Below, in pieces: positions 26,748-40,760 of a DNA stretch of 64,000 bases. The stretch lies in assembly GCA_003993805.1 (NCBI GenBank), contig RSEF01000005.1, positions 34,083,175-34,147,174 of the forward strand, given 5' to 3'. How positions within the stretch are numbered: position 1 is the stretch's first letter; each line of letters begins with the position of its first letter. Source of the stretch: Himantopus leucocephalus. Lineage: Eukaryota; Chordata; Aves; Charadriiformes; Recurvirostridae. Under the pieces are notes generated by a model that was not told where the DNA came from, made no database searches, and saw only the letters and a program-made list of their open reading frames with translations. A program made the position numbers and the translations under genes.

Positions 26748-27223
26748 TAAGGATCTCCCAAAGTCCTGCTTGGGTCCTCTACCTTTCACAGTGCACAAGT
26801 CAGTAACATATGGGATGACAGAGGAGATCCAAACACTTTCCCCCAGTTATGTCTCACAAAAGTTCAAACTCATGACAACACCTGTACCGTGACAACTTAC
26901 TCTACATATTTCATAACTAGATAATTACCAACATAGCCAAATGGAGCTTTCCACTCTTATTCTTCTCACCCTTCTTTCTTAATCANTAAGGATCTCCCAA
27001 AGTCCTGCTTGGGTCCTCTACCTTTCACAGCGCACAAGTCAGTAACGTATGGGATGACAGAGGAGATCCAAACACTTTCCCCCAGGTATGTCTCACAAAA
27101 GTTCAAACTAATGACAACACCTGTACTGTGACAACTTATTCTACGTATTTCATAACTAGATAATTACCAACATAGCTAAATGGAGCTTTCCACTCTATTC
27201 TTCTCACCCTTCTTTCTTAATCG
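26748..27223 (+). repeat. tandem duplication, two copies of about 238 bp, with an N at the junction
   Basis: Copy 1 (26748-26985) and copy 2 (26987-27223) both begin TAAGGATCTCCCAAAGTCCT and both end at CTTTCTTAATC plus one base. I count about nine substitutions (for example AGTGCAC versus AGCGCAC, CATATGGG versus CGTATGGG, CAGTTATG versus CAGGTATG) and one 1-bp deletion (CACTCTTATTC versus CACTCTATTC), which is about 4 percent divergence. A single N (26986) lies exactly between the copies. Either this is a real tandem duplication that the assembler could not resolve, or two overlapping contig ends or haplotypes were joined instead of merged. Confidence 0.93.
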
Positions 27224-30200
27224 TTATGGTCAACGTGATCTACTAAAAACACCTATAGCCCTCACATCAGTCTCCATTTGGAGTTCTCTCTGGAGATCCT
27301 CATATCTGTCATGTTCAAGTCTGGCTAATTCTTTCTTCAGGGTATCTTTGTTTCCTACTTTCTCATTTCATCTACACAGATGAGATGCCCTTAAAAGTGC
27401 TCATTTCTTTTCTGTATTGCAGCAAAATACCTTTCTATGAACTTGATCAGTGCAGTCTGCTCTGCTCATCTCCATCCAACACAATTTTGCAAAAAAATTG
27501 TGTGACTATTTAAGTACGTAATTTCTTTCTTTGTGCCTGGAAAGTGGGAGACCCCTTACAGGGAAGACCTAAATGACTTTCATGGTTCTATCATCTCTCT
27601 CCATTCACTAGCAAACTGTCAAAACCCACATTGAATTGGCAAGCCACCTTTATCCTTTATCCCCAATTGCCTCTAAAGGATAGAAATAATTCTCAAAAAA
27701 GCATTAACAAAAGCAATCTGTTATTTTCCTCTAAATCTCTCATCTGTCAAAACATATGAAAAATTTAGCAGGCTGCTGACATACTCAGATCAGTGAATTT
27801 TATGCTGACCAATATTATCTTATTGCCTCTTCACACTACACTGTAAACATTTGTTGACTCTTGTATTATACTTGAACATTAAACTCTGCAGGATAAAGTT
27901 CTGTTCTACAGCAATTTCTAGCACATTTTATTAGGCTATCTAGGTGTAGTATCAAGACGCGAAGTAAACACTAACTGAGATGATGTGTAATAGAGCAGGG
28001 AAATAGTTCACTCCAAAGCCACTTCATACACTAAGAGAACATCTCCAAACATGAAATATAAAAGCAAGGTTGAGATTTTAATCTTAATTCATATTGCTTA
28101 GAGGAAAGACATAATATGTTTTTAAAAGGCATATTCACAAAATAAAAATGAGTATATCATCAAATTGAAGAACAATGATATAAAATACCAAGTCAACTGT
28201 TCTAAATTTTGTCTTTCATTCTGGATAGTAACTGCTCTGCTTCAAATAGAACAACAAAAACATAAAAAAACAAAAATCGCAAAATACAATCTCCCAAGAA
28301 TCTTTTCAATATCTTTTTAATTCAAGGAAGTTAGAGATTTCTTTGACAAGCCTTTTATATCTTATAAGTATTTATATCTCTTCTTGTGTAGGAGCAGTCT
28401 TTTTTGTTATCACAATTAGGTATAAAATTATGTTTAAATACTCATGTTTTTCGCAATGTTTGAGAATCAATAACACAATCACAGTGAGTTCTGTAGTTTA
28501 ATTATATATAATGTAAAACTAAATTAGAAGTGCTGTATTTCAAAAGTAATTGTTAAACAACAGTAGTAAAAGGACTTTTTTTATCATGTTATAAAGGCTT
28601 TCTTCTCTTCATGGTTATTTCTATTTCTTTCTCTGCAGACTTGCACTTTAAGAAACTGGATTACCTAGGACTGAGGATATTTGAAGGTGGAGTTTCTTTA
28701 CTTCAAAAAGAGCACTAAAAACTCAGTTAAATTACTCCTTCTGCCATTAACTGTAGGAAAAAAAAAGGTGTGAGATGTGAAAACTATGAATGTGTGAGGA
28801 CAATTTGGGTTTTTTTTTCTACTTCTGTGCTTTTATCCCTTGGCCCACAGGCTGCAAGAAGCTTTCCGCTTTTGAATTCAGAAGACAATGAAAAATTAAA
28901 TATTTATTGATAAATAAATGCTGTGATAATTAATTATTTACATAAAATAATTTAAGTGAAAACAATGCTTTTATGTTTTTAACATATAACTTAATACAGT
29001 TATTCATTGCTACACATGGATAACATGTTTGTACCTCTATTTGATTCTACTTGTTAAAAATACTTTGAAACATTTATGTTGAAAGCCTGAAATTTAATTT
29101 TTGTATGGTGCAAGTTTGCCTTAGGTAAAAAGATGGGTGCACCTGCAAAAGGTAGCAGGATTGCTGCCTTCATTTTTTTCCAGGAAAATGGTAGATATGA
29201 CATCAACTTATCTCACAAAACGACTCAGTAGTTGGGATGAAGTTCAGTTAAACCCTATGAAAACTTAGATAATGAATACTGGACCATATTAAATTTCAGC
29301 AGACAGAGATTTCCTTAGAATTGTAATATAAAGGGGGGAAAGCAGTAAACTTGATTGCTATTCCAATTTCTTCTCAAACTTCTTGATTAACACTGAAGAG
29401 TTCGTTTTTTTTTACTAATTTTAGGACATGGAACAGAAACTGGAACCTTTAGCTCCCACTAAAGTTTTCTTTCAAGTTTTCAGTTTGTCAGCAGATTTCA
29501 CATTCTTCTGGGATAAAGCAATTATGTGGCACCCATATTCAGGAATTATATATCGATAGGCTAAAACAAATGCTATCTCCTTATTAAAAACTGTTTGAAC
29601 ATTCAACTTGCTATTCACATCCAATGGAAAATATCAGCAACTCACAATGCTGACGTTTTAAATTATACAGCGTATTAGATTTTTTTCATTCTGATACAAA
29701 CAACATAGAGTGTGATTTACACAGTGCATTTTTGGTAACCATGGTTTGAAAGAAAAAACACATGGCATACATACAAGAAATGTGAGAACTGTTTGTATAT
29801 TGTCTACTCTCCCAAGGTATATTCATGGTATTTACTTTTCTTAAAAACTCTTTCAATAGAGTTTCAAAAATATAGAACAGCATTTCTAGAAAAGAGTAGA
29901 TTGAAATGGTATAAACATTTTGAAAAATAAGAAACTTTGTAATCCTCATGTGTGTTTCATGCAGAAACATTTATAGATGTTATCAAGACATATGCAATAG
30001 CTGCTTTATGTTCTGCTGTTCTATTTCCAGGTTTCTAATCAGTATCAGATTAATTTATGCTCACATTTCCTGAATCGCAGGCATTTTTGAGTCACTAAAA
30101 TTCACTGTAAAACATGAAAAAAGTCAATTTAACTATTTTTATATTTTTAAATATGGTTGAAATTTGCATTTTTTAAAAGGCAAGAAAAGTCATTGATCTA

Positions 30201-33200
30201 CTCTGATAAGAGTAACTCTAAAATAATTCTTTCTACTATTTGCCTTTTCTGATGTAACTGCTCATTTCCTCATTCCCTAAGTCATGCAAAACAAAAAGAA
30301 AAAAGAGGCAAGCATTTCTAGAAAATGTCTTAATCTGGTCAAAATAAGCCTCTATGGCTTCGGTCCACAGAAGCTTTATTAGTTTCCTGGGCTCCATAGT
30401 GGGATAAACTATTTCATGCATGAAGGGATCAGCATTCCTTCTTCTAATCATTGCTATTGTACCCATTACAAAGCCCTCTGAACATCTCCTATGGATATCA
30501 CATGCTATCTTAATCATCCCTCAATTAATAACTTTATACTCATATTTCAGTTCTGCCACTTCTACATACATTGTCACTTGAGGATGATACTGAAGCCTTA
30601 ACTGAGTACATTGAGATTATAGTAATTTTTCCATCACAAATAGATTCTTACACTGAAAGTGTCCAGACAGCAGTTTCCAATGAATAAGTGTAACAGCTTA
30701 ATACAACGGGTAATCCTCTCATAGTGCCATGACAGATGTTGGTACCCCTGTCTGTTGTGACCATCCTGTACCTTTTAGAAGCGGAAACCATCTTCCAATG
30801 TGCTTTGATAAGCAATGTGGTAGCTGATATTGTTTACATAAAAAGTATCGGAAATCTCTGCTACCACCAGCTAAACCTTTAATACCCCAAAGCTGGTTTT
30901 TTATACCCTGGGCGCACTATATTACATTCTCCTGAATGTAATATAAGTGGTCTCAAAGAGGAAAGAAAGTTCAAAGTCAACAATTTTTGATTTAATATAT
31001 TACTATTGTAACACATTTGCCAATTAATCTTACCTGTCTCCCCAGGTGGACGTCACCTGTTCCTTTCTAGCCACCTTTCTCCCCACTTTTTGAAGATGGT
31101 GGGCATCAAATACTAAGGGAAATGCTAAAGGAACACAGACTGCTGTCATGCTGAACATTCTTACTTGCAGAGGAAAATAGAAGTACTGTCAACTGAAGAT
31201 TAGTATTCTCTTTATACTCAAAACCAGGGATGTACAGATTCTCAGAGGGTGAAAGGCATGGTGTGACCAAATACTTTCACAACACATTTTTAGCTAAATT
31301 ATTCTCCTCTTGATACGATATTAAATCATGCAGTCTAAGGTCCTGCTGGGAGAAAGAAATAACTAAACTACATTTAGCTTTTTAAAAGCTTCCTCCTACC
31401 CCCATTCAATCAGCCCTTAATCTTCCAGGAATATCTACCTTCAAAATTTACATGCTGTACGGTTTGACAAACAGCAACATCCACTGTTTCCCAGGTAGCA
31501 CCAGAAATCTAAGCAAAGTCTGCTATGCATTCCTCCAGTCTCTGACAACTTATAAATGTCTAGCAGTTTTCCAGTATATGTAATGATTATAAACCTACAC
31601 ACAAAAGGCTTGTTTTCCTTAACTAATTTCTACGGACTACTTTGATAAAGTCAAGCAGAGATGAGAAGCACAGGCCCAGGTTACAGACAATGACATGCTG
31701 CATCTACAACTGTAAAGTGTTTATGTAATAAGCTTATGTTTAATAAATTAAGGATAAATGAAAACCAAGTAAAATGTTTTAGCAAAATGGAACCAGCAGA
31801 AAGGCAAGATGCGTGGCCTACTGAGACCTGACTAGCGTGCTGCAAGCTAGTTAGCAAAAGAAAAAAACAAAAGGTGCTCCCCATTATCTGGTAGTTACAC
31901 TTGTGAAGAAAGCCTAAAAATAGATAGAAAGCATTCCTAAGAATGGAAGATCTATATATGGCATCAGATAAAGACTGGTAATTTTCTATTCATTGAAAGT
32001 GGGCTTTGACAAAAAGTACGGTCTGTCAGGAGATGAACCTATGAATGGCTCATACAGGGAACGGAACTTGGACACGGAAAGGAAGGACTTCAGAAAGAAG
32101 AGATTGCTTACACAGCCCCTAAAGTAATAACTCAGAGAAAACATACGGGTGAATGTAAAAGATGACAATCTAAGAGCAACAAAAAGTATGAAGAGAATTA
32201 TACAACACCGCAAAATTTGTCATGGAAGTAGCAGGCCGCAAAACAGAAAACCTAATTTTAAATTGGTATGGCTTTGAACTGGAAAGAAATAGAATTTTAG
32301 GACCGTAATACAGTTTCAATAAGGTACAGCCTGTGTTCAAAGATAAGTTGTTCACAAGAACAGGGACTCTGCAAGAGTTAATACTGTGGATGGCCGTTCC
32401 CCAGCAAAATGGAAACACTATACAGGCAGCTTTCAGGAGTGGAATAATAAAGAAAAACTTTTAGTAAGCACGGCCTGCATAGTTCCTAGACTGTTAAAAG
32501 GTATTGTGTAAAGTCACATAAAAAATCATAGAGGAAGAAAAGCCAAAATCATCATAGGTGACTACAGATCTAAAGATTATTATTCTGACATCAGTAAATA
32601 CAAACACATAAGTTGTTTTTGTCATCTGGTTTGCCTTAATCAAGAGCTAAAAATGCATTTATAACACTGTACACAAATGCCATGTTTATATCAGTATCGT
32701 ATGCAGCTTGCATGAAAAAGTATACATTAAAACGAGGAACAGCAATTCACGTAATGGTCAAAGACAACCAATAACAAAACCACCAAATTCCAGTTGTCAA
32801 ACATAATTTACTATGTATATTTCTTCTCTTTTCTGTTAAAACAGTAATTATTAAAACTAAAGTGATATGGGTGAGTGTTTATGACTTCTTATTAAAACCC
32901 CTGACTTAAAGCAGTGTTCATTTAAGCTTAAGGTTAAAGAAAATCATGTAGAGATCTCTGTGCGATGGCCTAGTGACTTTATATCCTCTTGTCAAACCTC
33001 AGCAGTTTTATTTGTAGTGATACATGCCGGAGAAGGTTGGAGGTTAAAGTTGATAGGAGGGCCAACAGGAAAGCCAACCAACTTCTTTCAAAAGATTACA
33101 ACCTTTAACATATTAGGATCTGTCGGCAGTTACTGCTAACTTTGTACGTCTACATTTGTGTACTCTTCTGTGACCTGATCCCCAGACTGCAGACCAACAG

Positions 33201-33562
33201 GATTTAAAAACCCTCCTGCTTACTACATTCCTTCAATTATTCCTTCATAATTTTCTTACTGTTTAAGCTATTAATTTAGTTTTTCATATTATATTGATGC
33301 TTAGCTCTTGTAATTAGTTTTCAGTAGAACATTAACAGGCATATAACATTTTTTTCCTTAATTTTCTTCAGCCTGATTTTCTCTCTCACCCTGAAAATTG
33401 AAGAAAGGATTTCCTAATCTAGGGAATCTGACATTAAATGTAATAGCAGCACAGTCTACTGGACTAAAGCTCTTCAGATCTCCCTTTCTCCCACTTATTT
33501 TGACATCGCTTCCTCTGTGACTTTCTTTAAAAAAAGTAATACAAATAAAAATAATGATAAAT
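27224..33562 (-). other. inferred CDIN1 intron, no gene seen
   Basis: AT-rich sequence without recognised transposons or exons. The stretch 27230-27700 is relatively pyrimidine-rich on the plus strand. Frames such as 29686-29970 and 30236-30517 on the minus strand look like chance: they have no family resemblance and no splice-site support. Confidence 0.55.
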
Positions 33563-34050
33563 AAAATCACGCAGAAACACTGAACAGTTGAGGTCAAAAG
33601 GGACCTCTAGAGATCGTCTAGTCCTGCTCCAAGCAGGGTGAGCTAGAGACGGTTGCTCAGGGCTTTGTCCAGTCAGGTTTTAAATATTTCCAAGGGTGGA
33701 GACTTCACAACCTCTCCAGGCAGCCTGCTCCAGTGTTTGACAAGTCTCACAATAAAAAAGATTTTTCTTAAGTTTCAATAGATTTTCATAGGTTTCCATT
33801 TGCGTACATTGCCTCTTGTCGCATCCCTGGGCACCACTGAGAAGAGCCTGGCTCCATACTTTTTACTCCCTCCCATCAGGTATTTCTGTACATTGATAAG
33901 AGCCCCTCTGATCCTGCTGTTCTCCAGGGTGAACAGCTGGAGCTCTCTCAGCATCTCCTCACATGAAAGATGCTCCAATCCCTTCATCATCTTTGTGGCC
34001 CTTCACAGGATTTGCTGCAAGTTACTGTCTGTCTCAATACAATCGTGGAT
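33563..34050 (-). mobile_element. CR1 LINE copy with part of the reverse-transcriptase ORF C terminus
   Basis: Read on the plus strand, this is the reverse complement of a CR1 3' end: CACTGAACAGTTGAGGTC, then GACCTCTAGAGATCGTCTAG, then TCACAACCTCTCCAGGCAGC and CTGCTCCAGTGTTTGACAAG. On the minus strand, residues from 33990 to 33775 form a frame that includes LRELQLFTLENSRIRGALIN and VPRDATRGN. These match the order of the conserved C-terminal block of CR1 ORF2 proteins. The copy is 5'-truncated and defective. It is the largest and least decayed LINE in the window. Its right end near 34050 fades into unique sequence. Confidence 0.93.
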
Positions 34051-37000
34051 CTCATGCTCTATCTAATGACTTAATCTAAAGGACCAAATTATTACACAGG
34101 TCAAAACTAATACTGATGGCTGCTTTAATCTTACTTGCACTGAGGACAGCGCAAGTTTTTCTACTGACTTCAAACAGAACTAGACTTCAGCTAGATAGAT
34201 GATTCTATGTAAAAGATGATAATGTGCATTTACTGTATTCACCCATGATGGCCACAAAACTATTTCAGTACAAAATGTAATGATTTTTTTTTGAGTTACA
34301 TGCATTTGATTGATAGTATTTAGACAATAAACAACTCTTCTCACACTACGTCTGAAACCTTTAACTTGCAGACATAGAGAAACCAGTCCATAGTTATCCA
34401 CTACTGTAATTCTACAGCTCTGCATTTTGAAATTAGTAACTACTCCAGAAATTCTACATGAAATATTATTGCTGCTGTAGAAGAACAGTATAGCAGAAAA
34501 ATCTATTATGCTTAACTTTTATATTCTATATAACGGTAAATGCACATCTATGTCAATTTTTTTTTTTTTGTGTCAGACTTGACTTTTAAGTTTCTCCCAC
34601 TTCTCTGCTCCCTCTGTGAAAACCCAGAGAAAAACATCTGGCAAAAGCAAAGACTCTGCATTCCACATCTCATACCATTTAGCTGTTGCTACAATTTTAA
34701 TTATGCAAAACTCAAAGGGCTCTAATAAAATCTGACTAGGTAATTAATACTCTAAAACATACAGTGTGAGCTACTGAAAGGAATGTTCTACACATATTCC
34801 CTCATGTCATAGAAAAGACTCATGCAGCACAGTGTACTTCTCCATAGATAAAAAATATCCCATGATGTTAACAGCTTTTTTCATCCTATCTGCAATTAAC
34901 CAAAGAATCCTAACCCATTCAATTGTTTTAAAAAGTTCATTTTTTTACTAGTTTCAGTTCAGACACAATCACTAGTGTGAATCATACGAAAACCAGGGAG
35001 AGTATTACAGTGAAGACAGAAGAAATATTTATATCAACACCAAGGTACAACTTTAAACTATTATTTTACTGATATGCACAAAAAGGGCTATAATAACATT
35101 ACAGTATTATGCTTAAATTTCATACGTTTTGTTTATGTAATTCAAACATACGTACGCTCACATTCTGAGATAAGATCTGCATTATGATGCAGATGTTCCC
35201 CTGAGATCTGCACATAAAGGGGATTCTCCGACCATGTCAACTTCACAGAATCAACCTAATTTTGTGGTCTGTTCACGCCAGGGAGAGGGCAGAGGCTGAG
35301 CTAAGGGTCTTAGTGCCATCGCACCCTATTGGTCTTGTGGCAATTAAATAAATAAATGAAAAAACCCTACAAACAAGGGTATTAATTTTCAGAGCTCCAC
35401 ATGATGATTTTACAGAGAAGGGCCAGAAAAGCATAGGACACAAAAGACAGTATGGTGTGTTTTACAACTGGGAAAGTCTTTTCCATAACATAGAGAACAC
35501 AGACTGTTCTCTCTGAACTTGTTCCCCTGGACATTTTGCAGAGAAGCATGATTTGAGTAGTAATTTGACATGATTTGTATTTTTCCTGAATCTTATCCCT
35601 TATCTCCTTAACACAAGTCGAAAAACATCTGGAACTTTATGTTGTTTTCATAATGTTTTATGCCAAAGCACAGACAGTACTCCCGGATTCTTTTTCTCTT
35701 CCTTGACACACTATAAATGGTGATAAGAAAACGAAAGTTATGAGAAGATCTGTGCTTAGGTTTACACTTTTACTACAAGAGTAGAGATTTTTATAACAGT
35801 GCATATTCATACATTTGTATCTGTAGCATCTTTTACCCTGAGATTTAAGAAAACACTTTATCAATTTGGTCAATCAAGTTTGACTTTGCAATATTTTGAT
35901 GCAATGTCAGGCTTTTGCAGTTAGTGAATTTTAAATATGGAAGCAACAAGTAATTTGCTTGGGAGTATAAAAGAGATCAATGATGGAACAGAGATTCAAA
36001 GCTACATTTACAGCCATTATAGCTTACCCTGTCCATTGTCCAGAGGCAAATGCATGAGAATCATTGTTACTAAGAATCATAATGCATAACAGTGTAAATG
36101 AAGAACATTATTCTATCTTGGTCACCTTATTATTGGCATCATGAAAACCTCAGCTTGTACTGAGGCTAGATGTGCTAACTACTGGGCAAACACGTAAGGA
36201 GCTAGAGGCTGCCCTACAAGAAGTCAGATTAAGCTTTCAGTCCTCTCATAATGCACATTTCTCTCTTGAATGTTGCATTTTGAAGTAGTGATACAAAACG
36301 TCTACTGTTTTTAATAAAGGATTATCATCAGTAAGGAGAGGTTTTTAGATCTAGGAAACGTAATTTTTAGCAAAAGAAAAAACATTTAAAAATGACTTCT
36401 TTGCACATTAAACAAGTAAAAATTACAGTCCCCAAAATTAACATACTGTACAGTAGTAATTTTTATTCAGTGAGAGCTTAGCATGCTTACCAAAGGTTAC
36501 AAAAGTCACTACTGAAAACCACTCATCTCTGATATGACACACAGCAACAAAGTCATAAAAACCCAACTACACAAAACTTTAGTGAGCTGAAAACAAATCA
36601 CTGGTAGGAAGGAAAAGCAAGCAAACTCGACATTTGACTTGAGCTTTATGGGACTTACAAGTCCAAGGGAAGTGATCAAAGCTAACGATTCTGCAGGAGC
36701 CCATCAACTGCAGATTGGAGAATATCAGATCGTAGAGTATATTCTACAGAAACATTATCACACCTAATAGCCCTAACACAAGGAGAGGTGAGGGGGAAGA
36801 AAGGGACACAACAAGATGAAAACAGAAAGGAGTCTGATGACAGCATGATGTGAGGCACTTCTTTCTCAAAAACATGCACAGCACATACAGAAAGGTTGCC
36901 AAAGCTAATTGTGCATGTGCTGTGTGATGCTCTTGTAGTTTGGGTAGTTCTCAGCCCTCAAGCCTCAGGAAGCCCAGCACTGAAGAAAATAGCAAGGCAT

Positions 37001-37951
37001 TTTTATGCAGAACAGTGCCACACATTTGTACATTTTCAGCAGTATCTCAGCTATCCTTCTCACACGGTCATTGCCCAGAGTATGATACAGAGGCTGTGCT
37101 GCTCATTTGTGCTCCAGTTCGAGGTATGTGTGCAAGCAGAAAACAAACCCTTATTTTTCTTAAAAGAAAAATCACCAACTCCAGGAAAAGGGACGATTTT
37201 CCATTTCTGTGATCAGTCAGTGACAAAGTGAACACTGATATGAATTAACAATCCAAACTTAATTTACTAGAGAATATAGGAAGACCCTAAATATTGAAGT
37301 CAGATGTTCATTATGAACACGTTTTATAATGTACTCGGGCCAGCAATTACAACTACAAAACTGACAGAGTTTTAGCATTTGCTGAAAATGCACTTTGGTG
37401 AAGTTGATTTATCTGTAAAAAACCTTGCTACACAAAGACAACTTGCATGCAGATTCATTTGGTACATGGCTACGACAAACCAATTGCAATTGATGTCTGT
37501 GCACCAGGGTGAGAGAAAACAGCTTAGAAAAACTTCCTCAGGAAAGCACGAGGCTAAGCAAGGGAGCAAAACTACTCTAAAAAGACAGCAGTCAATGTTG
37601 TTTATAAACCACTGCTTATCACATGCAAGTTAAGTTGCTCCTTGTTTGCCAGAAGTGGTATAGCTCAATAGTGCAGAACAACTGCTTAACTACACTTTTC
37701 AACACACCACACAACCAAAACCATTCCTAGCAAATGCAATTTTTGATTACGCGAGAAGAAAAAAGCAGAAATTTGAAATATACTTTGAAATGTATTTTCA
37801 CAGTATATAACATAGACACTTATGACGAGTTGGAGCCTACTGACTCTACCAAACAGGCAAATGAACTTCTGCCAACATGTCAGTTATATTGTTCCATGGG
37901 TAATTGTGATAACATAATTTTACATTAAGAAGCTTAATGTTCACCTTATTT

Positions 37952-38013
37952 AAAAAAAAAAAAACAACACAAAAAACAAACCCAACAAAAACAAACTAAA
38001 AAAACCAAAACAG
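37952..38013. repeat. A-rich low-complexity tract
   Basis: About 60 bp made of A runs broken by single C and short CAAC and CCAAAAC units. No adjacent element body was recognised. Confidence 0.9.
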
Positions 38014-40307
38014 GTAATATCACTCAGCTAAGAAAATTTGAGATATGCCTTAATATGCTATCCATAGTCTGTGTTAAAAGCAAAAGGACATACATCCACA
38101 CACACAAAATAAAGCTATCACTGCTGTGTGGACTGCAGAATTTTTTCACAGCTATTTTTCCTCGTCCTTGGAAACATACATTACTCTTAATACAGTAACA
38201 TCCTGAAATTTTATAACATTTTGGATTTCTTTGAATTGAAAAGTCCATTTTATTGTTTTTTAATTAAATCTATTTCCCCGAAAGGTCTTTAAAGGCTCTA
38301 CAAACTACCTTGCATTTTATTACTGCTGACAGTTATCTAAACCACGCTTGAATGCCCTCTTTATCCTTTAGTGAACAATTGAAAGATCATATGCTAAAAA
38401 GACTTGTGCTTTCTCTTCTTCTAGCCCTATAATTAAGGCATTTTAATACATTTCTTCATAGTCATTAAGAGAGCACAATGTTAAAAATTAATGAAATGAG
38501 ACAATTTTGAGTTTAACGACCATAAATACATACAACATAAATTTGTCTCAATTGTAGATATGAAAAAAAGCCTTCTTGAAATCACATGATGAGATTACTG
38601 AATTGTCAAGATTTTGCTTTTGCTGTCTAAGGGTATTTAAATGATGTATGAGAGCCTGACAATACTACAGTGTTGTTACATAGCCTACATAAGAGGTAAA
38701 CATTTCTGTCACACATTCAAATTCCATTGGTTTTAGTATGTTTTTGTTTACCTTATATATATGCCTATAAAAAAGTAGTATTGCTGGACGATGACGAAAT
38801 GGGGGAGGAAAGAGGAGAGGAAGCAAGACAAAGACATATGAAGGGAAAAATGATCGTAAGTCAATTGTAAAAAACCTGACATATAATGTAAAATACCACT
38901 GTAATAACACCTACTTACAGCAGTACATTAATAATGCTTATAATAGAATAAACAACAAGATTTTCTTAATTTGGATTTTTTTTTCTAAGAAACAGAGCTC
39001 ACTATATTAATGTATCACACATTTTTCCAACAGACGTGTTAATACGTGGAGTTTTTTTTACACTGTGAAAGGAACTCAATGTTTCTAAGTACATCATCAC
39101 CACTTCTATATACACCAATTAAATATAGGGTGCAACTGTACTATAGCCACATTATTATTATTTTCAAAAGGTATTACTAATGAGCAAATTATACAGCTTA
39201 TCTTTTTAAACTAAGTAAAGTTTTTTCAGCTAAAAGTTCTTTATGCTTTCTCAAATAAATGTTGAAAAGACACAGTGCAACATAAAGCGAGAAGATTACG
39301 GATTTTTTTTTTTTCCTTAAGATGAACACAAACAAAAAAAAGAAGTTGCTCTCCAGAAGATTTTTTAGGGTTGTCAGACTGTTATATTATAAACAACCTT
39401 ATTAGTCCTTTATAATTACAATAGGTACCTCTGGACAAGATCGAGCAGACATGACAAATGCTTCTGACTTCTTTTTAAATCGAACCTGGAAGGTCATCGC
39501 TGAACAAACAGAATGCTATACAACTGGGGCCATAAATTGTGAAAGCTAACAAAAGGTAAGTTTTTTGATATTAAAAATTAAAATTATTCTGTTCAGGCTT
39601 TTCTGTATAAAAATCAAGAAATAAGAGGATAAAATAGTTTAAAAAAGATAAGTAGCTAAAGAAAAAGAAATCCTTACAAACTTCATTATCACACTTTTTC
39701 TTTCGGCAGCTGAACCTGTATTTTAGTATTTATGCAATGTCTTTAAAGTAGTTGCTTTATTTTACAAATATGTTCTTAAAGATAAATCCCTAATGAGGAT
39801 TTACCCATGTTTGCATTTACTTTTCTGTCAGCATTATGATGAAACTGTGGACAGCTAAAAAAAAAAACCAGTCAGTCTCAAATCTATGGGACTTGCTTGT
39901 TGTTATCCTCAAATCAAACCAGTAAAAGGATAATATACTTCTGTGCATTTTTCCTAATATTTTTCTTCTGTTTTAGGACCATTTAACAGTACTGGTAGTT
40001 TTGGATTAAATTTAATTTGTATGGAGATAAACAGTAACTTAAGCGACTGGAACTGGAAACCAATTGATGGATCTCACTTTTAATCTCGTATTTCAGCTTG
40101 GAAAGGCAATGTAAGGATTGAATTAGAAAGCTGTAAACTCTTGATGAGAATTAGTGGTATAAAACAAAAGAAAATGAAACCTTCAGTTATTTTCCTTACA
40201 GTTAGGCTGAATGAAATTGTAAATCAACAAAAGATTTGGATAGCACTCAAATCAACAGCTTTACCTAATAAAAGTTCTAACAGAGCACTGAGCATACCAT
40301 TTGAAAC

Positions 40308-40330
40308 AAATATGAAATAAATATGAAATA
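40308..40330. repeat. short tandem repeat, about 11-bp unit
   Basis: AAATATGAAAT occurs twice in tandem, followed by a partial third copy (ATATGAA). Confidence 0.8.
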
Positions 40331-40539
40331 TGAATGACTTTAAAAAGAACCATATGAAAAGCAAAACAGTAAAATCACCAAAATTCAAGCAAAGGAAATT
40401 TGAACTGAAATGTATGATGGGCAATTAAGTACCTATTTTGACAATTCTAAGTGGTCAAGTTTTTAAAGTATGACACAGAAACCTTAACCTATCTATATAT
40501 GAGTGATAAATGAGGCATTTTGTGTCATTACATTCCCAT

Positions 40540-40760
40540 AAATCACTTTCTTTAACTGCTGATGGCTTTTATCAGGTCTAACCTTTTCAAGCTTCTATCA
40601 GAGTGCTAACATTTTCAACTTTGACACATACGCAGTTTACAAATTCTGCAGCTGATTAACTCTGGACAGAAGCTCACTGCCATCATTGTCTTCTTCAAGT
40701 TGGGTTACAGCTTCTATGTCTCAAAAACTCACATGCATCCTTCGTATGCCAGAAAATCTC
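40540..40760. other. candidate conserved non-coding block
   Basis: This repeat-free stretch includes AATCACTTTC, CTGATGGCTTTTATCAGGTC and GCAGCTGATTAACTC. It has no open frame of note. Whether it is conserved cannot be judged from one genome. Confidence 0.25.

Noticed and set aside
27180..27383. Plus-strand open frame starting in the second duplication copy
   Set aside because: Low-complexity Ser/Phe/Leu content from pyrimidine-rich DNA; the matching copy 1 has no equivalent frame.
33775..33990. 71-codon frame that could be taken for a gene
   Set aside because: It is the decayed C-terminal part of CR1 ORF2 and is annotated as a mobile element.
36896..37231. 111-codon plus-strand open frame overlapping a second frame
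   Set aside because: Two overlapping frames are open in the same stretch, neither resembles a known protein, and no splice or promoter context is visible.
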